Source of the DNA: Phycisphaeraceae bacterium
GTDB lineage: Bacteria; Planctomycetota; Phycisphaerae; Phycisphaerales; UBA1924
Direction: 5' to 3'
Length of the DNA: 64,000 nucleotides
NCBI GenBank assembly: GCA_019636845.1
Contig: JAHBWV010000001.1
Location: 2,480,001 to 2,544,000, forward strand
Positions 37,761-45,262 of the stretch are shown here, in pieces. The notes under the pieces were generated by a model. It made no database searches. It was not told the DNA's origin and was given only the letters and a program-made list of their open reading frames with translations. The translations under genes and the position numbers were made by a program. Each line of letters opens with the position of its first letter. Positions within the stretch are counted from its first letter, which is position 1.

Positions 37761-38993
37761 ATGATCAGGGTTCATGGTCAAGGTGTGCGTGTGGGAGCTG
37801 TCCTCGGATGGGCGATCTACCTCGCCGTCTCGTGGACATGGTGCATCGGCATGTTCCTGCCGATCCTGCTCCTGCGTGACTTTGGACCGCTCGGCTACAT
37901 CGCATTCGCGGTTCCAAATGTCCTGGGTGCCGCGGCGATGGGGTGGATCATCACGAGCCCCGAAGCCAGCCGACGATTTGTCCAGCGTCATCGGGCGGCG
38001 TGTGTCACCTTCAGTCTCATCACCGCCTTCTTCCACTTCGCGTTTGTTCTCGCAGTAATCTACCCGCTCGAATCGCTCAACCAGGGGATGCTCGCGACGA
38101 GCGTTGTTCTTCTCGTGCCACTGGCTCTCTCTTGGCTCGACCGACCACGAGCGACCGCGCTGATCATCTACGCGATCAGTGTCGGAGTCATCTCAACGTT
38201 CATCGCACGCGGCTGGATCCCGGCACCTGATGCTGATCCTCTCGCAGCAGAAATGCTTAGGTCATTCCGCCAGCCAGCCGCGGCTGCGCTGATGCTCGCC
38301 CCGGCGTGCGTCTTCGGCTTCTTGTTGTGCCCGTACCTCGATCTGACGTTCCACCGCGCGCGTCAGAACCTGACAGGCACTGAATCACCGCTTGCGTTCG
38401 GGATCGGATTCGCGATCTTCTTCCTCGCCATGATTCTCTTCACGATTGCCTACGCGCCCGTGTTCACACCTCGCCTGGAGAAGAGCAGCACCCTCCTGAA
38501 CCAGACACTGCTCCTTGCTCTGCTGGTGCATCTGGCCGCTCAGTCCACGGCAACCATCGCGTTCCATCTCCGCGCGCTGCACCAGCCAACAGCGGGACCA
38601 TGCGGACGATTCATGGCGATGTTCCTGGCTTCCGTGGCGGTGATTGCGCTTGGCTGGCTCGCCGTTTGGAGACCTGGAATCGCAGGCCCCCCCGCTCTCT
38701 CTGACGAGCACCAGAAACTGGTGTGGTACAGGATCTTCATGTCTTTCTACGGACTGGTGTTTCCCGGCTACGTCTGGCTCCTCTCGATACCAACCCGAGA
38801 TGGCCACGCGGGGCCGCGAGGGCCTCGTGGAAGGAAGAAGCTCCGTGTGCTCGTCCTCGCCGTGGCACTGGCGGCTCCCTGCTTCTGGCTCGGCTTCGTC
38901 GAGCGGGAGACGTGGTGGCTGCTTCCTGGCATGGCGGTGATGCTGGGCTCGCGTATCTTGATCACTCCAAGGACTCACCGGCGGGTCCTTTGA
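37761..38993 (+). CDS. Hypothetical polytopic membrane protein
   Basis: A 410-residue protein with about ten hydrophobic helices, for example YLAVSWTWCIGMFLPILLL, ACVTFSLITAFFHFAFVLAV and AFGIGFAIFFLAMILFTIA. A conserved-looking cytoplasmic stretch CPYLDLTFHRARQNL falls near the middle and recalls secondary transporters, but I cannot assign a family. Its last 32 bases overlap the end of queG on the other strand. No partner gene is evident. Confidence 0.75.
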   Translation: MIRVHGQGVRVGAVLGWAIYLAVSWTWCIGMFLPILLLRDFGPLGYIAFAVPNVLGAAAMGWIITSPEASRRFVQRHRAACVTFSLITAFFHFAFVLAVIYPLESLNQGMLATSVVLLVPLALSWLDRPRATALIIYAISVGVISTFIARGWIPAPDADPLAAEMLRSFRQPAAAALMLAPACVFGFLLCPYLDLTFHRARQNLTGTESPLAFGIGFAIFFLAMILFTIAYAPVFTPRLEKSSTLLNQTLLLALLVHLAAQSTATIAFHLRALHQPTAGPCGRFMAMFLASVAVIALGWLAVWRPGIAGPPALSDEHQKLVWYRIFMSFYGLVFPGYVWLLSIPTRDGHAGPRGPRGRKKLRVLVLAVALAAPCFWLGFVERETWWLLPGMAVMLGSRILITPRTHRRVL

Positions 38994-40089
38994 TCGCAGC
39001 ATCGATCTCTGTCAACACTGCTTTGGCGGTGTCTCGGACCAACTCCGGCTCCTTCGCGCTCCACATGATGCCGACGATCGCGTCTCGAAGCAGATGACGC
39101 TTCATCGGGTCATGCTCGGTGCGTGCCCGATTGCCGAGCACGATGATCGCATTGCGTTTCATCATCGTGAGAGTCACTCGCTTCATCGCCGAGGAGTTGA
39201 ACGCACCACGACGGTCGTTCTCGTCCCAGCCGAGCACATCGAGCAGATCGAAGGTGCTTCGCTTCGGCGCGTACGCATCAAGAACCAACCCAACGCATCC
39301 TCGCACGCCGTGCGGCGTGGGCGCGTTGTGCGGACAGACCTCCTGACAGATGTCGCATCCATACAACCACTCTCCGATCGCGGCGTGGAACTCCGTCGAG
39401 ACGCGCTCCCGGTGCTCAATCGTCAGGTACGAGATGCACCGGCGCGCGTCAAGGCGATATGGCGTCAAGGCATCCGTCGGACACGCGTCGATGCAGCGGG
39501 TGCAAGTGCCGCAGTGGTCCTGCATCCTTTCCTGTCTCGGCGGCGCGACAAGTTCAAGCGTTGTCGCGAAACCCGCGAGCAGGATATAGCTGCCGAGCGT
39601 CGGATGGATGAGCATAGTGTTCTTGCCGGTCCAGCCCATGCCGCAGCGTTCGGCGAGTTCTCGTTCCATGACTGGGGCAGTGTCCACGAACGAGCGGAAC
39701 TTGTGGCCCGGATGCTCGGGTCTGAGCGAATCGCACAAAGCATGAAGCCGGCGCTTCATGACCCGGTGGTAATCGTCCCCCCGGACATATCGTGCGATCC
39801 TCCCCGCACTCGCAGGAACGGCCGCGTCGCCAGGTTCACCCCGCGCCGCGTACAAGTCGGCCACCATGACGAACGAACGGGCTCCGTCGAGCAGGCGGCG
39901 AGGGGAGAGCCGCACGTCGACTGCCTCAGTCATGAAGTCCATGTCGCCGTGCTGACAGTCTTCCAGCCAAGAAAGCAGGTCCGAGGCGCGTGCGCTCGGG
40001 TCTGTGCCGCAGATGCCTGTGAGGGCGAACCCCAACTCGCGGCAGCGAGCCAGCACCTTCTGCGCTACTTCCTCAGGAACGGCGGCCAT
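38962..40089 (-). CDS. queG: Epoxyqueuosine reductase
   Basis: QueG is the cobalamin and 4Fe-4S enzyme that makes the last step of queuosine formation in tRNA. The ferredoxin-type clusters are CGTCTRCIDACPTDAL and CDICQEVCPHNAP. The N-terminal DUF1730 part has LLDGARSFVMVADLYA, and MERELAERCGMGWTGKNTMLIHP is a hallmark block. Its 375 residues are normal. It starts 15 bases after the TIM-barrel gene stop on the same strand. The 3' end overlaps the convergent membrane protein gene by 32 bases. No other queuosine genes are in the window. Confidence 0.92.
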   Translation of the reverse strand: MAAVPEEVAQKVLARCRELGFALTGICGTDPSARASDLLSWLEDCQHGDMDFMTEAVDVRLSPRRLLDGARSFVMVADLYAARGEPGDAAVPASAGRIARYVRGDDYHRVMKRRLHALCDSLRPEHPGHKFRSFVDTAPVMERELAERCGMGWTGKNTMLIHPTLGSYILLAGFATTLELVAPPRQERMQDHCGTCTRCIDACPTDALTPYRLDARRCISYLTIEHRERVSTEFHAAIGEWLYGCDICQEVCPHNAPTPHGVRGCVGLVLDAYAPKRSTFDLLDVLGWDENDRRGAFNSSAMKRVTLTMMKRNAIIVLGNRARTEHDPMKRHLLRDAIVGIMWSAKEPELVRDTAKAVLTEIDAAIKGPAGESLE

Positions 40090-40104
40090 CGCTCGCCTTC
40101 CCGC

Positions 40105-40965
40105 TCAGTGAGCAGCCCCGACCCCGCGATACCGCCACGCCGATGAAGCCGCCCAGCGTCGTGCTGAAGATGCTGCAGAGGACAGCACACTGCCCGAGTC
40201 TGCCAACTCGGGCATCCAGAGCTTGTCCCAGTCCACAATGATCCACCCGCTGAACCGCCTCTCAGCCAGGTGGCACACGAACGCTTCGCATCCAAGATCT
40301 CCCTCGCCGATCTGGGTTGGCGTTCCATTCCGTGTATCTTTCAGTCTGGTGAGCCAAAGACGGTCACCGATCGCGTTGACACCATCAATCATCGATTCGC
40401 CCGCGTTCATAGCGACCGCCGGGTTGTACGACGCCCCGAGCAACGGATGGTCGACCTCGTCCAGCAAGCGGCGCAGATCCGCCCCGGTCGCGAACGAGCC
40501 GCCGTTCTCGATCACAACCTTGACGCCCGTGTTGCGAGCCGCATCGACGACCATCGTGAGGCGCTCGATCACGCGTCGCTCTGCGAACTTTGGGTTGTCC
40601 CCCTTGCGGAACTCAAAGCCGAACACGCGGACATACGGCATGCCGGATGCTGCCGCGAGGTGGATCATCGATTTCGCTTCGCGGACGCTTCGATCGATGT
40701 CCGTGACAACCCGTCCAACAACCGGTGGGAAGATCGGCTCATCGAATCTGCAACCGGTTGCGAGACAGCACGCTGCCACACCGGCGGACTCGAACTGTGA
40801 CAAGAGCTTGGCAGGGGCCGTGTGCGCCGGGTCACAGGCGATCTGCGTAGAGCCATGCCCGAAGGTGCGGAGCTCAACACCATCAAACTCACCGCTTGAT
40901 GCAAAGGCCACGACTTGTTCGAGAGTCCAATCCGGGCAAGCAAGAGTGCTGAAAGCCAGTTTCAT
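40105..40965 (-). CDS. Sugar phosphate isomerase/epimerase-like TIM-barrel protein
   Basis: A 286-residue protein of the xylose isomerase-like/AP endonuclease 2 superfamily. Blocks are KLAFSTLACPDWTLEQVVAFA, FDGVELRTF, the metal-site strand VKVVIENGGSF, HPLLGASYNPAVAMNAGE, and the ending FVCHLAERRFSGWIIVDWDK. Such proteins isomerise or epimerise sugars; the substrate is not readable. ATG 40965 is preceded by AGAGGG. About 25 residues at the C-terminus are Ala/Ser-rich and unlike the family. It is co-directional with queG (15-base gap). Confidence 0.83.
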   Translation of the reverse strand: MKLAFSTLACPDWTLEQVVAFASSGEFDGVELRTFGHGSTQIACDPAHTAPAKLLSQFESAGVAACCLATGCRFDEPIFPPVVGRVVTDIDRSVREAKSMIHLAAASGMPYVRVFGFEFRKGDNPKFAERRVIERLTMVVDAARNTGVKVVIENGGSFATGADLRRLLDEVDHPLLGASYNPAVAMNAGESMIDGVNAIGDRLWLTRLKDTRNGTPTQIGEGDLGCEAFVCHLAERRFSGWIIVDWDKLWMPELADSGSVLSSAASSARRWAASSAWRYRGVGAAH

Positions 40966-41283
40966 GCGCAATCCCTCTGGCCCTAGGGGCCCGAACATAC
41001 TGCAATCGTCAGCACCCCCGCCCCCACTGTCAAACCGCGGGGTTGGCAACCACCAACATGGGGGCGGCTTCACCTCTCCATTCTCCTGAGTCGGAGCAAC
41101 CGGGACAGGCCGCTCTGTCCTCGCGATCCGATCGAGAGTCACGATCGGCATTGCATATGCCGCAAGATTGCCCGGGCTGCGGCATGCCGCCGTGTTGAAA
41201 TGCATAGTTCAAGCAGCGAAGCGGGTGCTCGCCCCAGCGGTTCGCGGGGAGGGCATGGGTAACAGTCAGGGCGGCTGTCGGAG
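40966..41283. other. Intergenic stretch between the isomerase-like gene and the small lipoprotein gene
   Basis: Divergent upstream regions of about 318 bases. No gene is supported. It should hold promoters for both sides, but I see no clear paired -35/-10 site. Confidence 0.4.
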
Positions 41284-41553
41284 TTGAACTTGCGCAGGCG
41301 AGCCGGATTCTCCTTCGCCCGACGGTTGCTGCTGTACGCCCTTTCACCGCCGTGCTTCGCGATCGGGTTTGCCATCGGCGGCTGCGGGTTCTCGGCACGA
41401 GACGACTTTTTCCAGATTCGTTCCGCACAGCTGGTCGCGATGCCGGGCGACCGCTCCGCGTTCGCTCCGAGAGCGGGTTTCCCGACGCTCGCCGGGTTCT
41501 CAGCGAAGGACCTCACGCTCACGAGTGCGTCAGATATGCTCCTCGATCCGTGA
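41284..41553 (+). CDS. Small putative lipoprotein
   Basis: An 89-residue open frame with a basic N-terminus ([13 protein letters not shown]), a hydrophobic stretch ([17 protein letters not shown]) and a lipobox-like IGGC. The mature part would begin [17 protein letters not shown]. The composition and high third-position GC fit a real gene. The TTG start is preceded by GGAG only two bases away, which is poor. It lies 40 bases upstream of kynA in the same direction. Function unknown; it may be spurious. Confidence 0.5.
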   Translation: MNLRRRAGFSFARRLLLYALSPPCFAIGFAIGGCGFSARDDFFQIRSAQLVAMPGDRSAFAPRAGFPTLAGFSAKDLTLTSASDMLLDP

Positions 41554-41593
41554 TGCGTTCTGCGGGCTAACCTTCGCGAGTCAGGAGACTCGC

Positions 41594-42478
41594 ATGAGCC
41601 ACCACGGAGCCGAAGGGCTTGAGTCCGGAGTTGTTACCAACTTCAAGGACCGAATGACGTACTCGCAGTACCTGGACCTCGACAGGGTTCTCAAGGCGCA
41701 GCACCCGCTCTCCGACCCTCCCCACCATGATGAGATGCTGTTCATCATCATCCACCAGACCACCGAACTCTGGTTCAAACTGGTGATCCACGAGCTGCGT
41801 GCTGCGATCTCGCACATTCGGCATGATCGACTCGAGCCGTCCTTCAAGATCCTTGCCCGGGTCAAGCACATCCAGGCGCAACTCCTTGATCAGTGGTCGG
41901 TCCTCGCGACACTGACACCCAGCGAGTATGTCCAATTCAGGCATGTGCTGGGGCCTTCGAGCGGCTTTCAATCCGCCCAGTTCCGCACGGTCGAGTTTCT
42001 GCTCGGCAACAAGAATCGGGCGATGCTCGACGTCCATCGGCACGACCCAGCGGCTTACGCCCAGCTTGAAGCCGACCTGCACGCGCCAAGTTTGTATGAC
42101 GAGTTTCTTGCACATCTCGCTCGAAGAGGAATGCCGGTCCCCGACTCTGTGCTCAAGCGAGACTTCAGCCAGCCCCACACGAGCCACGCGGGCGTCATCG
42201 AGATCTTCCGCGGCATTTATGAGAACACCGGCACGAACTGGGACGCGTACGAGATGTGCGAGAAGCTTGTCGATGTAGACGAGCAGTACGCCCTCTGGAG
42301 ATTCCGCCACATGAACGTGGTGTGGCGCGTGATCGGCATGAAACCCGGCACGGGCGGCACTTCCGGCGTCAACTTCCTCCAGAAGACCGTCGGAATCAGG
42401 TTCTTCCCTGAGTTGTGGGAAGTACGGACAGAGATCGGCCCGCCAACCTACGGGCTCCCTGTTCGACGTCAGACCTGA
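41594..42478 (+). CDS. kynA: Tryptophan 2,3-dioxygenase
   Basis: A heme enzyme of 294 residues that opens the indole ring of L-Trp to N-formylkynurenine. Family blocks: [36 protein letters not shown] (distal His), [17 protein letters not shown], the long helix with [28 protein letters not shown] (proximal His region) and [10 protein letters not shown]. The start has AGGAG at 8 bases. kynU follows after 12 bases, so the two form a tryptophan-to-anthranilate route, with the formamidase (kynB) missing from this window. Confidence 0.94.
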   Translation: MSHHGAEGLESGVVTNFKDRMTYSQYLDLDRVLKAQHPLSDPPHHDEMLFIIIHQTTELWFKLVIHELRAAISHIRHDRLEPSFKILARVKHIQAQLLDQWSVLATLTPSEYVQFRHVLGPSSGFQSAQFRTVEFLLGNKNRAMLDVHRHDPAAYAQLEADLHAPSLYDEFLAHLARRGMPVPDSVLKRDFSQPHTSHAGVIEIFRGIYENTGTNWDAYEMCEKLVDVDEQYALWRFRHMNVVWRVIGMKPGTGGTSGVNFLQKTVGIRFFPELWEVRTEIGPPTYGLPVRRQT

Positions 42479-42490
42479 GGTGCATCGACC

Positions 42491-43747
42491 ATGCAGACAC
42501 ACGATGCCGAATGCCTTCATTTCCATGACATCACGCATGCGGTCTCCGCGCTCGGCGACGGCCCACTGACTGAGAACGCACTGCGCTCGCACATCCACCC
42601 GCTCTTCTCGAGGGTGATGGAACGGCAGGAGATTTATCTCTCGAACCACTCGCTTGGACGCCCGCTCGACCGCGTATCGGACGATGTCGCACGCTTCGCC
42701 TCGCTCTGGCAGCGTGACATGGACAGCGCGTGGGGAGCATGGCTCGCCGAGATCCATGCTTTCAGAGCCATGCTGGCTCGCGTGATCGGGGTATCTTCTC
42801 CTGACGCCGTCGTGCCCAAGACGAGCGCTGGGCAAGGATTGCGGGCCGTGCTGAACGCTCTGCCGCCCTCGAGAAGCGGCGGCCCGCACCAGATCGTCGC
42901 GACGCGGGCGGAGTTCGACTCGATCGATTTCATCCTCAAGACCTATCAGACAAAGGGACATGTCGAGATTCGCTGGGTCGAGACTCGCGATGGGCTGGTG
43001 CATGAGGACGATGTGATTCGAGCGATCGGCAGCCGGACCGATCTTGTGGTCGTCAGCCATGTCGTGTTCGCAACCGGCCAGCTGCTCGATCGAGTTGGCG
43101 ACATCGTGTCGGCTGCGCATGCCGCGGGCGCGCTGTGCCTCGTTGACATGTACCACTCGGCAGGCGTTGTGCCTCTGGACATGCAGTCGATGGGCGCGGA
43201 CTTTGCGATCGGCGGCTCGTACAAGTACTTCCGGGGTGGGCCGGGGGCTGGGTGGCTTGCGATCCATCCGCGACATCTGGCGACGGAACAGCCCACCTTG
43301 CGAACACTCGACACCGGCTGGTTCGCCAAGAAGGACACCTTCGGGTTCGCGCGGACCGAGACGCCGCTTCTCGCGTCCGGCGGTGATGCTTGGATGGAAT
43401 GCACGCCCTCGCCGATTTCAGCGTACCAGGCAAATGCGGGGATCGCGCTTGTGCTCGCACTCGGTGTCGATCGACTGCGGGCATACAGCATCGTGCAGCA
43501 GTCATTCCTGGCAAGTGATTTAGCTGAGTTTGGCGTGCCAGTGCGGCTCATCGAGCCGCGAGGTGCGTTTCTCCTCGTGCCAAGCAGAGATGCCGCGAGA
43601 CTGACAGCCGAACTCAAGCAAGCCGGCCTGAGCACCGACGCGCGCGGCGCACATGTGCGGCTTTGCCCGGACATCCTGAACACCCGAGCGGACCTCCGCC
43701 AGGCGTCACAGACGATTGCACGAGTGCGGTCCACGACCGGATTATGA
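42491..43747 (+). CDS. kynU: Kynureninase
   Basis: A PLP fold-type I hydrolase of 418 residues. It cleaves kynurenine or 3-hydroxykynurenine to (hydroxy)anthranilate and alanine. Marks are YLSNHSLGRPLDRV near the N-terminus, CLVDMYHSAGVVPLDM (PLP-pyridine Asp) and IGGSYKYFRGGPGAGWLAI with Lys245 as the Schiff-base residue. SNHSLGRP is typical for KynU over other class V aminotransferases. Coupling to kynA strengthens the call. The 3' end overlaps the convergent kinase gene by 6 bases. Confidence 0.88.
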   Translation: MQTHDAECLHFHDITHAVSALGDGPLTENALRSHIHPLFSRVMERQEIYLSNHSLGRPLDRVSDDVARFASLWQRDMDSAWGAWLAEIHAFRAMLARVIGVSSPDAVVPKTSAGQGLRAVLNALPPSRSGGPHQIVATRAEFDSIDFILKTYQTKGHVEIRWVETRDGLVHEDDVIRAIGSRTDLVVVSHVVFATGQLLDRVGDIVSAAHAAGALCLVDMYHSAGVVPLDMQSMGADFAIGGSYKYFRGGPGAGWLAIHPRHLATEQPTLRTLDTGWFAKKDTFGFARTETPLLASGGDAWMECTPSPISAYQANAGIALVLALGVDRLRAYSIVQQSFLASDLAEFGVPVRLIEPRGAFLLVPSRDAARLTAELKQAGLSTDARGAHVRLCPDILNTRADLRQASQTIARVRSTTGL

Positions 43748-44632
43748 GATCTCATTCCGGCGAGTCGGGTTCGCATCGGTGCTGGCAGGATCGGCGATCC
43801 CCGGCAGCACGATCGTGAAGTCGGTCCCTTTGCCCTGCTCGGTATGTACCTCAAGCCGGCCGCCGTGCGCCTCGACAAGACGGCGCGCGGTCGGGAGGCC
43901 AAGCCCGCTGCCGCCTGCCTTCGTCGTGAAGTACGGCTGGAAGATGCGATCGATCCTGTCGGACGCGATGCCGGGGCCCGTGTCGATGACGTGGATCCTG
44001 CTTTCCGGCTTGCGCTCGGCGTCGAGTGTTGCCTCGGTCCGAAGGATCAGCTCCTTCGTGCCGCTCGTCTGCTCGCCGGACATCGCCTGCACCGCGTTCA
44101 GCATGAGGTTCAAGAGTGCCTGCTTCAGGTGCGGCACGTCGACCTCGCTCATCAGCCGATTCGAATCGATGCTCTCGCGAAGCCGCACGCCCTGGCTTTC
44201 TGCCTGAGGGAGAAAGAAATCGATGAGTTCCCTGACGACCTCGTTCATGTCGGTGGGAACCCGCTCGATCTTCAGATCCCCCGCGTACCTGAGGAAGTCG
44301 GTCAGGATGCCTCGCAACCGCTCCACCTCACGCCTCAACGACGAGATTCTCCGCGTGAGCCGCCCCTTTTCATCGTCGGCAACCGGTAGTTCCGCGATCG
44401 CTTCGCCGAGGAGTTGGGCGTTCAGGCCGATCGTCGAGAGCGGATTCTTTATCTCATGAGCGAGCCCCCCGGTCATCGCTCCGATCTCGGCCATCCGCTC
44501 GGCGGCACGGGCCCTGCGCTCCGCGGCTCTCACCTTTCGAAGATGACGCACGATCATCCAGCGTGCGGCAACCGACGCCAGAAGCACGCCCGCTCCGAAC
44601 GACAGAAATGCAATTGTGACCGATGAGGGCAC
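43742..44632 (-). CDS. Sensor histidine kinase, NtrB-like
   Basis: A 296-residue kinase with a single N-terminal membrane helix (VTIAFLSFGAGVLLASVAARW) and no large sensor domain. After a coiled coil (residues 33-50) the H-box GGLAHEIKNPLSTIGLNAQLL carries His59, then N box LLNLMLNAVQAM, G1 VIDTGPGIA and G2 GSGLGLPTARRLVEAHGG. The kinase core resembles NtrB/AtoS-type enzymes. No response regulator is adjacent, so the partner is elsewhere. It starts at GTG 44632 with GGGGAT upstream and lies 80 bases after the cold-shock gene. Confidence 0.87.
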   Translation of the reverse strand: MPSSVTIAFLSFGAGVLLASVAARWMIVRHLRKVRAAERRARAAERMAEIGAMTGGLAHEIKNPLSTIGLNAQLLGEAIAELPVADDEKGRLTRRISSLRREVERLRGILTDFLRYAGDLKIERVPTDMNEVVRELIDFFLPQAESQGVRLRESIDSNRLMSEVDVPHLKQALLNLMLNAVQAMSGEQTSGTKELILRTEATLDAERKPESRIHVIDTGPGIASDRIDRIFQPYFTTKAGGSGLGLPTARRLVEAHGGRLEVHTEQGKGTDFTIVLPGIADPASTDANPTRRNEIS

Positions 44633-44712
44633 ACAGATCCCCGTTGATTCCGCGAGTCGGAAAGAGAGGCGGCATCGTATGTGCCGAACCGCGTTGCATC
44701 GTCGCGGCCCGA

Positions 44713-45003
44713 TCAGCGACGAGGCGTTCTGGAATAGTTCCGACGCGGCACAACATTCACCTCGACGGCATCCGCTCCGCGCTCGATCCGTGTCGCTTTC
44801 CAGCCCTTGTCGGTTTGGACAGCGTTATAGGTGACAACCGACCCGTCCTTCAGCGCTCGGAACCCCTCACCAACGATCACAGAAAAGTGGGCGAAGATAT
44901 CCTGCCCCTGGGGTCCGACAATGAAGCCGAACCCCTTTCGAGGATCAAACCACTTCACGACTCCCTCGGCACCTTCGAGCCTCTGGGCTGACTGATCCGT
45001 CAT
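44713..45003 (-). CDS. Cold-shock domain protein
   Basis: A 96-residue single-domain CSD protein that binds single-stranded RNA or DNA. The RNP1 motif is KGFGFIVG within GVVKWFDPRKGFGFI, and RNP2 is QDIFAHFSVI, with Ala-His in place of the common Val-His. A basic tail (VVPRRNYSRTPRR) extends beyond the CspA-type domain. ATG 45003 has GGGAG about 10 bases upstream. The upstream gap is long (about 200 bases) and includes a TGGCCA repeat and a mini open frame, which could be a regulated leader as in many csp genes. Confidence 0.93.
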   Translation of the reverse strand: MTDQSAQRLEGAEGVVKWFDPRKGFGFIVGPQGQDIFAHFSVIVGEGFRALKDGSVVTYNAVQTDKGWKATRIERGADAVEVNVVPRRNYSRTPRR

Positions 45004-45092
45004 GGGAACGCTCCCAGACTGTCGCAGCAACTGTGTAGATGTACCCTGCATGCCGCGCCGACACAAGCAACAGGGTGCCTCCCAGCAAGCAC

Positions 45093-45142
45093 CTACACCG
45101 TCATATGAACTCCTCAGCGTGCATTGTGGCCAAAACTGGCCA
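45093..45142 (-). promoter_or_regulatory. Possible control region upstream of the cold-shock gene
   Basis: It holds two copies of the palindrome TGGCCA four bases apart (45127-45132 and 45137-45142). There is also a three-codon open frame on the minus strand (ATG ACG GTG TAG, 45104 down to 45093) with GAGGAG 5 bases before it. Function is speculative. Confidence 0.3.
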
Positions 45143-45194
45143 TGTTTGTCAAACGCCGTTACCCAGATTACCGAGAAAATCAGCGGGCAGTCCG

Positions 45195-45233
45195 AGAATA
45201 AAACACGCGGGCCCGATAACACCGGACCCGCGT
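45195..45233 (-). terminator. Terminator of pnp
   Basis: On the minus strand ACGCGGGTCCG and CGGGCCCGCGT form an 11-bp stem, including one G-U pair in that transcript, around a 7-base loop. GTTTTATTCT follows. It lies 30 bases after the pnp stop. Confidence 0.85.
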
Positions 45234-45262
45234 AGGTGCTTGCAGATATTGTACTTAGAACA

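Noticed and set aside
41567-43276. A 569-codon open frame on the minus strand opposite kynA and kynU
   Set aside because: It is antisense to two clear enzymes and has no recognisable domain.
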